DNA from: Paulownia fortunei
Lineage: Eukaryota; Streptophyta; Magnoliopsida; Lamiales; Paulowniaceae
Assembly: GCA_019321725.1 (NCBI GenBank)
Contig: CM033113.1
Location: 6,510,001 to 6,574,000, forward strand
Direction: 5' to 3'
DNA length: 64,000 nucleotides
A program made the position numbers and the translations under genes. Shown one piece after another: positions 12,201-23,812 of this stretch. Below the pieces are notes generated by a model. It saw only the letters and a program-made list of their open reading frames with translations. It did no database searches and was not told the DNA's origin. How positions within the stretch are numbered: the first letter of the stretch is position 1; every line of letters starts with the position of its first letter.

Positions 12201-15153
12201 AATGCTTTATAAAGCGAGGTCCAATAGCACGAAAAGGAAATACGTCAATTTCTTGCTGGATGAAGGTGGACAACAATAATGCCCACGAAATAAAAGGAAA
12301 AAGCCTAGAAAATTTTATTGTGGAGGAGGCGTCATCTAATAATGTGCACAAAAGTTTTAATATCACAGGCGGCTATCCAAAGGAGGATAAGAACCTTATC
12401 CCTAAAATATCAATTGGGACCATGTCATCAAATTACTTCTTACCACTACATTAAACATGTATTTCAGACCTAGTTAATTAGATATTTAATATATATTAAT
12501 GTATAATTAATTTTTATTAAAAGTTATGAAAATAAATTAGTCCAAAAAGCAATTTGGGATGTGTGGATAGTATATTGGATAAAAAGAATAGTCAGAAGCA
12601 AAAATACAAATATAATTTTTATATGTATCGTGCTTGTATTAATTTTTGAATTACGCAAAACTTATTTTATATAGATCACTATATTATATTTTTTTAATTT
12701 ATAATTATACCACAACTTAGAGATAATTATTTATTAATAATTAATTTTTTATTAATTGTATATTAATAATCAATATTTTTATAGACTATTTTGATTGTAT
12801 AATATTCAATTAATACTTATAAATAATTTTGATATAATTGCTAGGTTTTGAATTAATATTTATAAAACTTTGGTAATATGAATTAATATTTTTTAAGTTT
12901 AATACGGGGTGACGTAAAATACATGTCCTAACTTTTTTGCTTTAAAAATAAAAATATTTTTTTAATTATTTGTGCATACAATATTATATGAATTTTAATA
13001 ATTGACATAGCGTACATGAAATCTAATGGATAATTAGTATTTCTAAATTATTAATAATAATTATCGATCCATTATAATCAATATCTAATGTAATAATATT
13101 TTTAATTGACATATGGTATTGAAATTTCAGAGAGTCAAATATCATCGTCGATGGTTAGTTGTGAGATTTCGATTGTCAAAAGTCAAAAGTAGGACTTGAT
13201 ATCATATGAGCTAAGACTTTGTTTAATGCATTTGCCAATTTTGTAAAAAGCCAACCTGCCCAAAGCTGGAAATCTTTCTTTTAGATGATCTCATACACCA
13301 CGCAACTGTTACTTATATAGTAATATTAGAGGTACCAATTGGTACATCAAGTCAACTATCAATTTTATTTTTTATTTTTTATTTTTTACACTTTTTATTT
13401 GGATTAAAAAGTTCATATACCATTCACAAAGTCCCATTTAATTTTAACAGTGGGAAATACAAAAATAAAAATGACAGTTTAACGATTAATATTGTAATGA
13501 ATAATATTATATGTTGAAAAATATGGACAAAATATATAATTTTTTTATTGAAAATAATATTTCAATAACGAGTGATAATTTATGAATTCTAATAATTTTA
13601 TTGTCACATCATATCAAATTAATAATAAAGAAAAAAAGTGGAAGGCGTGGCCCAATAATTTGGAAAGCATGGCCCCATGCATTGCCTTTCCCAATTTTAT
13701 TTTATTTTTTAAAAAATTTGTTTGAAGGCATGGAACATGAATTTTTCAAGCTTTGTCCAGTCGTATTTAACGGTGCAATTATAAATAAAGCGATTCAAAG
13801 TTAGGTTGATAGGTTCCATTTGCGGGGCCGGAGTCAATTTCATTCACATTTTTTTTGGAGTTAAAGTGATAAAAGTAAAGTTTACCTTAAACTTTATACG
13901 ACAAGAATCCCACCAAATTTATCTTCCCTCTCTTTCCGCACGTAAGAATTTATTTTTTATACCATGTCAAGAGAAGAAATAAAAAACAAATTAATATACC
14001 AAACATAAGTTCTGTATCAAATTTCACCTCAACATGTAATTCCTCTACAAGAGGAGGGCAAGCATTTCATTTGTTTTTTAAATGCATGCACAACCGTTCC
14101 ACAATTATTTCTGGTTTAGGGAGTGTAAACAAAATGAATTGGGTCGAATATGTTATTATTTGAGTTTGTTTGGATTCTTATCAAATTTCATAAATAGTAT
14201 TTGATTTTGGTTTGAAAGAACTTTAATCGAATCGAATACGAATATTTTATATATATATATATATATTTATTAATCAAATCGAATTATGTTGAATTTTAAA
14301 TTTTATCAAATAAAAAAATATATTCAAATTTGATTTATTAAATTAAAGAAGGTCTGATTATCAATTTCGAATTGAATAACTTTATTAGTAATAAAATAAA
14401 TCCTTCTTGTCAATAAGAGGAAATTAACCTAAAATCTAATGTGTTTGAAATTAAATGGGCTTCGCGTGGCCATATTCATCGTTGCGTCAATAAATTGCTC
14501 CATTCCAACTCCCTTTTTTTATTTATTTATGGATAAATGGAATGTAGCCTATAACTGAATGATCATAAGTATTCAAAAATCGACCAATTAGAGGGAAAGG
14601 CCCAATTTTCCGAGGAGTGGGCTGTAGAGTGTGCATGGAGACGTATGTGTTGGATCTTTGGTGGGTCAAGAATTTATAGGCCATCCCCTCTTCCCAAAGG
14701 CCCAAATATTTACGGAAAGATGATATACGTATCGGATGCTGTTCTGTTCATAAATGCAGACCGTCGTTTAGAGTTATATTTTTGGAGGAAAAAAAGACTA
14801 TGTTTTCATTGCTGCACACTTTAATTTATTTTCCTTTTTTCCCTTGTACATAGCTGAAATTGGCCCGTCAAAATCTCTAAAAAGTGGCCTCTTTTCAAAT
14901 TTCTCCTCAGCATCTGAGAGTCTTCATTCCCATTTATGAACTTCTTTATGTCATTGATCATTTGGATTTTGAAGTCTGGTTGTGCGGCTTAATTAGATGC
15001 TAGCTTTCTATAATTACAGTAAACACATTTCAAGCTCAGAATTAAACAAGGTGAAGATCTTTGTGCCAAAACATTAAAGAATAAGATGCATCATGATATG
15101 CATTTTGATACAGTCACTGACTAACATAAAGCCATTTCATTAGCGCCACTGCT
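9261..15153. other. AT-rich intergenic region, 5.9 kb
   Basis: Very AT-rich with poly-A/T runs, and no open frame that resembles a protein. A 25-base C run lies at 12160-12184 and a (TA)n tract near 14250. Stretches near 11560-11680 and 14110-14400 have the repeated GAATCGAAT-type texture of old non-coding repeats, but I could not define ends. Confidence 0.6.
12160..12184. repeat. Homopolymer run of 25 C
   Basis: An uninterrupted C run of 25 bases in AT-rich surroundings. It reads as poly-G on the minus strand. Confidence 0.95.
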
Positions 15154-16189
15154 TTAAGGACAGTAATTGTTGGGAGGTTGAGGACTAGGATTTGCCGGGA
15201 GGCTTGGGACAACCACTTGGAGGATTGGGGCCAGGGATGCCGGGAGGATGAGGACAACCAGTCGGAGGACTAGGAAAAGGGATGATGGGAGGATTAGGGC
15301 AACCGGTTGGAGGACTTGGAAAAGGGATGATGGGAGGATTAGGGCAACCGGTTGGAGGACTTGGAAAAGGGATGATGGGAGGATTAGGGCAACGGTTGGA
15401 GGACTTGGAAAAGGGATGATGGGAGGATTAGGGCAACCGGTTGGAGGACTAGGAATAGGGTTGATGGGAGGATTAGGGCAATCGGTTGGAGGGTTAGGAA
15501 TTGGAATGATAGGGGGATTGGGACAACCACCAGGAGGCTTAGGACAACCACATGGAGGACAAGGACATGGAGGAACAGGAGGCTGAGGACTAGGGCACGG
15601 AGTTATAGGAGGCTGGGGATAAGGGGTGCCTGGAGGATTCGGAGGACTATCAGGGGGTCCTGTTGGTGGGCTATCAGGGGGTCCTTCAGGAGGGCTATCA
15701 GGGGGGCCTTCCGGAGGGTTTACTGGACTTCCACCACCACAGTCTTTGAAGCATATGCATCGCAGCAACACTCCCTTGCAATTGCCTGAAAGATAACCTT
15801 CTTTCTCACATATTCTGGCACAGTTACTATCAAGGAAGCAAACACCATGGAATAACTTGCTTGGTACCTCGCAAACTGCTGCTTCAACATGCATCACTTC
15901 ATTTTCTGTGAATGGAATTAACGCATTGAGATACAGGTTAGTTTTACTTTCACACACTATAGTCAGTGATATGACAGAACACTAGACAATATGATTCAAT
16001 GGAATCAGTTCTTGAGTTAGTGGTGCAGTAGAGTGGAATGATATTTCTACACATATGCCTTATTCAGCCGATGTCCCTGTTTGTTAGACTTTGTGATGAA
16101 AATTGATGAGAAACAGAAGCAAGAAAATCCGGCTTACGCGAGATTAGCAGATGCAGCAGCAGAACCAGTCCAGAAATCATCTTGGCCAT
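15154..16189 (-). CDS. Defensin with proline-rich repeat tail, frameshifted in the tail
   Basis: Exons 16189-16138 and 15905-15154 join in phase 1, as in the neighbouring defensin genes, giving 267 residues as read. Residues 1-17 form a hydrophobic signal peptide. Residues 29-73 are a gamma-thionin domain with eight Cys spaced 10, 5, 3, 9, 6, 1, 3, and a gamma-core around SGNCKGVLLRCIC. From about residue 75 the chain is rich in Pro, first in PPEGPPDSPP-type units and then in 15-residue repeats of the GCPNPPIIPFPSPPT type. One 45-bp repeat lacks a base near 15394, so from about residue 188 the frame changes to a hydrophobic pattern (VALILPSSLFQVLQP) and passes the stop that the upstream frame would meet at 15187-15185. 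Plant defensins are secreted antimicrobial peptides. A Pro-rich tail is known from Asteraceae defensins (Art v 1, SF18), but these repeats differ. A TATA-like box lies near 16369-16376. Confidence 0.85.
15230..15545 (-). repeat. 45-bp coding tandem repeats in the defensin tail
   Basis: About seven units of 45 bp, each encoding 15 residues (GCPNPPIIPFPSPPT-like). The central three are nearly identical. The unit at about 15381-15424 has 44 bp because AACCGG became AACGG near 15394. Confidence 0.9.
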
Positions 16190-17213
16190 GCTTGCAACGG
16201 AAACCTGACTTTTCCAGGTTTGTATTCTCCTTCTAATTATAGTTGGTGATATTTTTTAAAATAGAAAACGCCAAATCATTCATCTTCTATTTAGATGCTA
16301 ATAACTTCTGGTCCTTGAGAGTATTGTCACAAGTGTAAAAAAGGAAAGACTGATGCTTCACTGGTGGCCTATATAAGCTGTATAGGATTAATCAGACATT
16401 AATGAAACTTTCTATTTTCTTGAGGTGATTTAATGTATAGCTGAATGGAGGACAAGTAAAACTAAGTTGGAGTGTTGTAATTGTTAATGCTCTTAAGTAA
16501 AATTGTCTACAAACTTGCAGATACGAGTAGTCAGATCGATCTTATCTCCTTCCCTTGGATTTTTCCTTTCGCAGTACATCCATTCCTTTAATTAAAAATG
16601 GTCCGAAGCTCATAATCTTTAAGATTATGATGGGAGGGGTGTGGGGTGTGTTAATGGCGTGGAAGGCTGGCGTGGGAACCAAAAAAAAAAAAAACCCAAA
16701 AAAATATATGAAAAAATAAGCTAATCTTTTTTATCAATTATATTCTGAAATATAATTAGTTTGTATTTTGTAATTTATGTTATTTTTACTCTCTAATTAG
16801 TTGATAAATTAAAAGCTAATTTTTAAATTGAATTATTTATATGTAACATTGAAATACCTATGATGTGACATCAAAGTGCAAACTTCAAATTTTGAGGGCC
16901 TTGAACGGTGGACATAGCTTGAATTAAACGAATAAATTGGAACATGTTATGTTACGTATTTGCCTTTTGCTGTTCCTTAATTTCCATCGGCAACTGCAAA
17001 TTGCAACGTTGTAAGAGCACATATATATCAAACGAACTGGAAACATCAAAGTGTCGGTGCAAATGCCCGATTAGTACAACAGCTTTATTCTTCATTAACT
17101 ATATCAATATATGTGCAACTAAATGCACATATATATTTTCTTAGACAGGGGATTCTGGTACACACAAAATGAATTACTCGAACCCAAGTTTGGTGTTGAT
17201 GGATAGTAGTAAT
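16190..17213. other. Spacer between the first two defensin genes
   Basis: It contains the likely promoter of the proline-rich defensin and AT-rich sequence including a poly-A run at 16681-16694. No gene was seen. Confidence 0.6.
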
Positions 17214-17543
17214 TCAACAGGGCTTGGTGCAGAAACAGCGCTGACGCAAGCCACGGCACCAGCCATTGCTGAAACCCTCGTTCCTGCACACCAGCCCGCA
17301 GTTGTGGTCGCTCAAGCATCGACCCTTAAACCTGTGGCTCTGCGACTCACATGTCCTCTTCCCCTCCACTGTTATTGCCTCTCCTGTAATAATAAAATAC
17401 TAGTATTATATATATATATATTAATTTTTCGTGCATGTAAGAATATATACCACCCAGTTGAACTTACGAGATGCGAAGACCAACAGCAGAAAAACAAGGC
17501 ATGCGGTGGCAGTGGCACTCCTGGACCCGTCAATTTTCTCCAT
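17214..17543 (-). CDS. Canonical plant defensin (gamma-thionin)
   Basis: Exons 17543-17468 and 17383-17214 join in phase 1 to 81 residues. The first exon encodes a polar start followed by a hydrophobic core ([11 protein letters not shown]), a signal peptide. The mature peptide starts near [12 protein letters not shown] and has eight Cys spaced 10, 5, 3, 9, 6, 1, 3, ending CFCTKPC. The conserved GRC and GLVC stretches and the gamma-core are in place, so four disulfides are expected. These peptides are secreted and act on fungal membranes; the specific target cannot be told from sequence. The exon layout, intron phase and strand match the other genes of the cluster. Confidence 0.92.
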
Positions 17544-17595
17544 AACTAGCTAGCTAGCTCTATATTATATCTATCTGGACCCTTCTTCTTCAAGC

Positions 17596-17601
17596 TTTAT
17601 A
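17596..17601 (-). promoter_or_regulatory. TATA box of the 17.2-17.5 kb defensin
   Basis: TATAAA, preceded by GC, on the minus strand, 53 nt upstream of the ATG. The same GCTATAAA context precedes two other intact cluster members. Confidence 0.65.
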
Positions 17602-17786
17602 GCACTACAGATAGATAGGTAAACAGAGGTAGCATATATCTAGGCAGGGTGATCACGTTTCGTTTTGAGGTGCGAATCTGCTGATACAGATGTCCAAACC
17701 TATTACATGCATTGCGACACGTTGATATCAACTCTTTTCCTTTGTCCAACACCCCCACGCAGCCACCCCCTATCTTTTATTCTCTG

Positions 17787-17836
<50 letters not shown>

Positions 17837-18691
17837 GTGTGTGTGTGTGAGAGAGAGAGAGAGATTTGTTGATCCAGGGGAGTATTGTTTCTGATTATTT
17901 AAGATATTTGATTGTCCAAAACCATGTCCATCCTTGTGTCGGGAAACCACCACTAAATAGAAAAAAAAGGTGGCTGTTGAGTATTTTTTACTGTATAATA
18001 TCAATGAGTTTATTTTGTTATTCATAATTCAAATATACAAAATTTTATATTTTTTTTCATTTGAAAAATGGAAATTAAGTTCTGTAGAATTCATTTGAGT
18101 TTGGGATCTAAAAGTTAGTATCATTTGCTTGCCAAACTTATAGGGAGAGAACAGTGGATGTCCATGTAAACTCCACCAATTATATGCATATTAACAAATT
18201 TGGGTTGGAGAACTATTTTTTTAATTTTTAAAATTCGTAGTTCAAGATATTTTGAAAGAAATTCAATAAAATCTCGTTAATTAGTAGACAAAAAAAGAAA
18301 GATGCATAATCTTATTAAAATAAAATAAACCACATAAATAAAATATTTGAGAGATTTTATTACGTTACTAAATATTGTGTTTTTCTCAAAAAAAATAAAA
18401 ATGGAGAATTTGTTTACTAGGATTATATGTGGGATTTGGCTCATTGTATACACAAAAGGGACATTTTATATAAATTTGCGCTCTGGCAGTTCTTGCATAC
18501 TCTTCTGATTTGAATCCATGCCATTCCAATTATTTAAAAAATATTATATTACGAGCATAATAAAGTCATATTTTGTTGAAAATGAAGCTTTCTTATTATT
18601 CAGAATTAACGGAGTATTTATACTCGCAATATTCAATATTAGTGCAGCTTAAAAAAATTATATCAGCTTCATCAGATAATTTAATAATTAA
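17602..18691. other. Spacer between defensin genes
   Basis: AT-rich apart from the compound microsatellite at 17790-17864. No gene was recognised. Confidence 0.55.
17790..17864. repeat. Compound microsatellite (CT)n-(GT)n-(GA)n
   Basis: About 22 CT units, then about seven GT units, then about eight GA units. The CT and GA arms are mutually complementary, so a single strand could fold into a hairpin with a GT loop. Confidence 0.9.
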
Positions 18692-19159
18692 TTAACAAGG
18701 CTTTTTACAGAAACAGCGGCGCAAGAGTCCTTGACAATCCCCATCGGTAAACCCTTCCTCGGAGCAAACAATCCGACAGTTTTGATCAATGAAGCATAAT
18801 CCTCTGAAATTTGCACTCACTGATTCACATGTCCTGCCCATGCTCTCTTCTGCAATTTCGCAAAAACATCATTCACTTACTTCAACCTTAAGAACCCAAT
18901 TAGCAGCACTGGATTAAAATCCATCAATTTCCAAAAAAAAAAAAAAACAATATATATATATATGTAATAGTGTAGCAAAATATTTTCGTATATATATACA
19001 CTAATTTTTAGTGTATTTTCTGCAAATTTTTGTATTTTTTATTACAATTTTGCGGTACAAAATCTTATATTATAATATGATTATGTGGTTGAGAGAGAAC
19101 TTACGAGATGCAAAAATTAACACCAAAAGCAGCACGAGACCACCAGCAAAACTTTTCAT
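18692..19159 (-). CDS. Canonical plant defensin (gamma-thionin)
   Basis: Exons 19159-19105 and 18849-18692 join in phase 1 to 70 residues. The first exon is a compact signal peptide (MKSFAGGLVLLLVLIFAS). The mature part from RTCESVSANFRG has eight Cys spaced 10, 5, 3, 9, 6, 1, 3 and ends CFCKKPC. The segment EEGFTDGDCQG is nearly shared with the defensin at 26.5 kb (SEGFTDGDCEG), so these two are close paralogues. A TATAAA box lies 74 nt upstream of the ATG. A secreted antimicrobial role is expected from the family. Confidence 0.92.
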
Positions 19160-19232
19160 AGTTGTCAATTTTTCCTTGTTCACTCTCCAAAATTAATTAA
19201 GACAAGACATAGTCCAAGTATGTGTGTCTGAA

Positions 19233-19238
19233 TTTATA
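19233..19238 (-). promoter_or_regulatory. TATA box of the 18.7-19.2 kb defensin
   Basis: GCTATAAATTCA on the minus strand, 74 nt upstream of the ATG. The same string precedes the defensin-like gene at 21.5-22.1 kb. Confidence 0.65.
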
Positions 19239-20742
19239 GCAAGCAATATGATGACAATAGTTAAATAGAAAAATTCATTCTTTATAGAAGATCTGGTTTT
19301 CATAAATCAAAAGTTTTATTAACTCATAATTCCCCAAGTAAATTCCATTTGGAAAATCATAGTAAATTTATAGACCTATAATTGATAGGCAAGAATCTAA
19401 TATATATATATCCAGGACTTACCATTAAAACATAGAGTAAGCTACACTCTACCTTTCTTAGTTATATTCCATTAATCAGAATTTACCTCTCTCAAGTATG
19501 AAATTATATATGCACTTTAGACTACATTCTACACATATATAATGGCATTTTTAATTTTTAATCTCGAGAAAGTGAACTAAAATTATAGAGGAAGTGGTTC
19601 TAATCTAAATCACATATAATTTTTCATCTATGGGCGATGTTCAACATTCTAATTAAGCTTGACTTAAGATTATGAGATTTGCTCTACTACGTTCTAAAAA
19701 TCCTTAAATTCTGAACCAAAAATTAATAAACTATACTTGAAAAGATGACAAGAATTTATCACTTCTTGTTGTTATTTAGTTGACAAATTCCATGAAACTT
19801 TGTTGTTAGTAATACTAAGTGAGAAGGGATGTCCAAAAGTAAGGAAAAATAAAACAAGAAGATGAAGAGTCTATAAAGGCACAACAATTTTAAATTGTAA
19901 CAATGAGTTTGACCGATTATTTCAGTAGTCTTAATGTTTTTTTTCTTTCATCCAACTTAAATATTTTTAAAGCCCTACTCAGAAGGACAAGAACTATTTT
20001 CAAGAGTCAAGAGAAAAAGAGTAATCTTAATTAAGTTAGGGTTATTAAGTCAAATAATATCAAAACATGATTGTGCATACAATAGTAACTTATTCAAAAA
20101 ATATTGTAATAATAATTTTGATTTTTATTTATTTTTAATTTACGCTCTAAGGCATTCCCATTCTTAAGTATTTTGAAACTCACTCTATGTGACTTAATTT
20201 CTTATTCCTAACTTTTTCATTAGGATAATCTTATATTTGCCTAATTGACTTTTTTTTTTTCCTTAAATCCAAAAAATTTCACAAATAACAAAAAATAAAA
20301 TTATAGGTAATTAGATTTCTTATCAGTGGGTTATTTCTCATCGAACAAGCAAATTTTGAGTTCCTGATTAATTGTAATGAGAGGAAAAGCTAAAAATCAT
20401 CAAAGAATTAAGTAGAGAAGAAATTAGATTAGTGGAAATTTTTATTAAAAAAAATCATTCATATTTTTCAAAATTCTTTTCCGTGTGATATATTTTTCTT
20501 TAGTTTTTTCTTTAAAAAACTTTACTTGACCTATGAGGGAGAAATTTTCTTTGTTAGTTGCACAGTTTCATTATTTAACTTATCACGCAAATGTTATTGA
20601 GCATTATCGCAAGTCCACCACTAAAATTTATGTCATTTAAAAACAATTAGTTAGCACTTGACCATTGGTCACATGAGGGGTCAACTGCGTATTTTCATAA
20701 TTGAGGGGGATGAATTATGACTTGATATATAATTAAGATGGG

Positions 20743-20776
<34 letters not shown>

Positions 20777-21533
20777 CACCCTTTGTAATAATAATTTCAG
20801 TATGCGAAATCCCAATAGGATGTGTAAAGCTAAATGTAAATTATCACCTTGTCTTAGATGTTTTGTATTTGATTTTAGGTTACTTAGCCATGAATTGGAT
20901 GATCTTGCCATGCATTTTCTTCCCAATGATGCATGATATTTGCCACCAGCTTCTATTCTTTTTTCCTTTTTTAATTTCATCGAGCTCTTTGAATCAATGT
21001 TTTAAAATTGGATATTGGTTCGACCACTCCAATCGTAAATCGAAGATTGATTTTTTTTTTATTTATAAAAAATAAAAAATTTGATTAAATCAATTAATAT
21101 CAATTTAAAATCAATTGAATCACAACCGCTCAAATCAGCTAGCAACTCAGTTTTTTTTTTTAATTTTTATTGTGTATTTTCAAATTAGTGAAATATAATA
21201 TCATTTATCCATAAGAACATAGATACTAATACAACTTGAATTAAATATTAATCCAAGGATTAGAAGGTATTTGGGACTAGATATGGCCAAGTACACTTGT
21301 AACTAGACTTAGTTATGTTAGCAGTAAGCTGGAATTGCTACAATAACCCTTTTTTTTTTTTTACACATGTAACAAAATTACACAATGTGCATACGAAAAA
21401 TATAATTTTTATTCAAATTATTGTAGCATCATTTTGTGAAGTATTCCTATAATTTCTAATTTATTTAGCTTCAAGGGAACATTGCACATTCAAGTTTTGA
21501 ACATAATGGTATATAAATTGTAAACAAAATTGA
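19239..21533. other. Spacer of 2.3 kb within the defensin cluster
   Basis: AT-rich. A (TA)n tract lies at about 20738-20773. The minus-strand open frame at 20681-20980 has no recognisable domain. No defensin remnant was seen here. Confidence 0.55.
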
Positions 21534-22149
21534 CTAGCAGTGCAGATTCCTGCAAACACAGCGTCGTGGCTTGGGTCCTTGGAATTCACAAATACCCATG
21601 GGGTAGCCCAAGGGGGTGCAACGCGACCTGCAATCGGCATCATTGTAGCAACCTCCCTTTATAATACGTTCACAGGTTTTAGCCATGCTCTCCTCTGCCA
21701 ATTTACAAACATTGAAATATTTATTTAGTTACATTTACTTGTCCATTATTTTTTTTTTCGAACAAAAAAAAAAATTTAGCAGTATGGAATAGAATATGAA
21801 AATTGCAACTAACATGTGGTATATTTGGTTGCATAGTCAGGAGCGGAGTCACGAAACTTATACTAAGGGAGCAAATTAGAATTTTTTCGTAGATAAAGAT
21901 ATATTTTTAATTTTTTAAGAGGTAAATTTTTAATATTTAATAAATTTATATATTAAATTTAAAATTTTATGAAATTGAAGGGGCACTGTAATCCCTGCTA
22001 GACCCTAACTTTGTCATTGTGCATAGTTGCCTTGAAATCAAATTTTGTTAGAAAAAAAAGGTTAAAAAGGAGCATAAAGGAAAAGAATTACGAGAGGCCA
22101 AAACAAATACCAAAAGGAAGACAAGGGTGAACAGGCTTTCAGCCACCAT
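21534..22149 (-). CDS. Divergent defensin-like protein (DEFL)
   Basis: Exons 22149-22092 and 21694-21534 join in phase 1 to 72 residues. The signal peptide is MVAESLFTLVFLLVFVLAS. The mature part starts AKTCERIIKGGC and keeps eight Cys, but their spacing is 7, 5, 3, 9, 9, 1, 4, unlike the 10, 5, 3, 9, 6, 1, 3 of its neighbours. The first loop is shorter and the loop before CxC longer and Pro-containing (GPKPRRCVC). The junction residues (SQESM) match the canonical gene at 18.7 kb, so it arose by duplication within the cluster and then diverged. Its target may differ from that of the canonical members. The intron harbours a small hAT-like element. Confidence 0.85.
21838..22019. mobile_element. 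Small hAT-like non-autonomous element, 182 bp
   Basis: It lies in the intron of the divergent defensin-like gene and is flanked by a perfect 8-bp direct repeat TGCATAGT (21830-21837 and 22020-22027), the duplication length of hAT elements. The ends CAGGAGCGGAGTCA and, inverted, CAATGACAAAGTTA look like decayed copies of one inverted repeat. The interior is AT-rich and non-coding. Confidence 0.75.
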
Positions 22150-22188
22150 AATTGTCAATAATGAAGAAATATCATGCAGACATGTGAA

Positions 22189-22194
22189 TTTATA
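22189..22194 (-). promoter_or_regulatory. TATA box of the divergent defensin-like gene
   Basis: GCTATAAATTCA on the minus strand, 40 nt upstream of the ATG. Confidence 0.6.
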
Positions 22195-23812
22195 GCAGTA
22201 TGGCAAGGGCTAATTGATTATAATCCCAAAACCATGAGAAGTAAATCCAATCCCATTTGGAAAAACATAGTAGATTTTTGGGTCTATAATTGATTTTCAA
22301 GAATTGGGCATAGAAGACTTATTGTTGATTGTGTTATATGACATAATTAATGTAATGCAATAAAAAATTTAATATGATTTATAATATAAAATATTGTGTG
22401 AAGTATTTTGTGTATTTCGCTCCAAATGAAGCAGCATTTTCGTTATATAACTTTTCTAATTTTTCTTTTATTTTTTTCCTTTTTGCTCTTAGAATAAACA
22501 AAATATAATGTACCATTGATATATATATACACACACACACACATATGTGCATGTGGTTTGCTATATAATTACAACTATTTCGTTTACCTTTAAATTCTGT
22601 TTGTTTGTTTTTTTTTTTTAAATATTTCTCGGATATTTTCAAAATGAATTAAATATTATCATCATCCATTAAAAAAAAAAATACATTCAGCACCTGCAAT
22701 TTTGGGAAAAAGTTTTTGATTTTTGGATCATAAATTTTTAAATGTGCTAATTTGACAATTCAACTCAACGTGTATGAGAAATAACCTTTCGGACCGCTGC
22801 TAACTTCTCTTGTTTAAATTTTTGGTAAATATATCTTATCAACGCTATTATTAATCAAAGATTATAATTAGAATTTATTATAAGACCAAATTAAACACAT
22901 TTATATACATATTTTGTTCTAAAATAAACTAAAATATTTACAGTGAATATTTTCCTTAAAAAAAAAAAAAGTGATGTTCGGTGAAAAAAATCGTATGTAC
23001 TAATAATAATTTCTATATGATAAAACTAATCATATTTTCATAATCATAAATGGTTCACAATTGACTCAAATTTATAATTTTTAAAACAAAGTGAGAAACA
23101 TAAATTTTAATGTTTTTATAAATTTTAAAAATTCAAATGCAATTTTATTTTAGATGTATTGTTTTTTTCATACATAAATATTGCATCAACACAACAAGAC
23201 CTCATTGTTTAAATTTTGGTCTCATAATTTTTTAAAATTATGCATTTTATAAGATATCTCTCACTTAATAATTTTGAAGTTTTAAACATATAAATGCTAA
23301 CATATACTCTTTATTTTAATAAATATGACTTAAACTCTAATTTGATCTTGTACTTATTTTTACAGAATTAAGTATTATGAAAATTAACTAAAATTACTTT
23401 TTAAAAACTTTAACACTTTTTATCATGAGCATACGGATGACGGAATTTTTATTTTTTTAATAAAATTCTATTAAAATTTTCAATCAAAATAGTGCTAGAA
23501 AAAAGAGGGTAGGTCAACAAAATTGACGCGAAATAATTAATCTAAGGGTCGGTCAACAAAACTTTTGACCCCCACAATTTTAATTACACAGAATAGTAGC
23601 ATATAGAAATCGTATTCTTTATTCAAAATGAAGCGACATTTATTTAACATAATTTTTAATGACAAAAAAAAAGGAAAAAATATTAAAAAATAAAGCACAA
23701 AATTACATTATTTTAAGCCAGAAAATATTTTTCTTAATAAAATTTAAAACCCATACATAATAGCACAAGGGAGTATTATAATTGCTCAGAAATTATACCA
23801 TCATCAAATCCA
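22195..23812. other. AT-rich spacer within the defensin cluster
   Basis: No gene recognised; mainly A/T runs and an (AC)n-(TA)n tract near 22520-22545. Confidence 0.55.

Noticed and set aside
15248..15586. Plus-strand frame of Gly/Arg repeats
   Set aside because: It is the antisense of the defensin tail repeats.
17712..18025. Open frames made of Ser-Leu or Arg-Glu runs
   Set aside because: They are translations of the CT/GA microsatellite.
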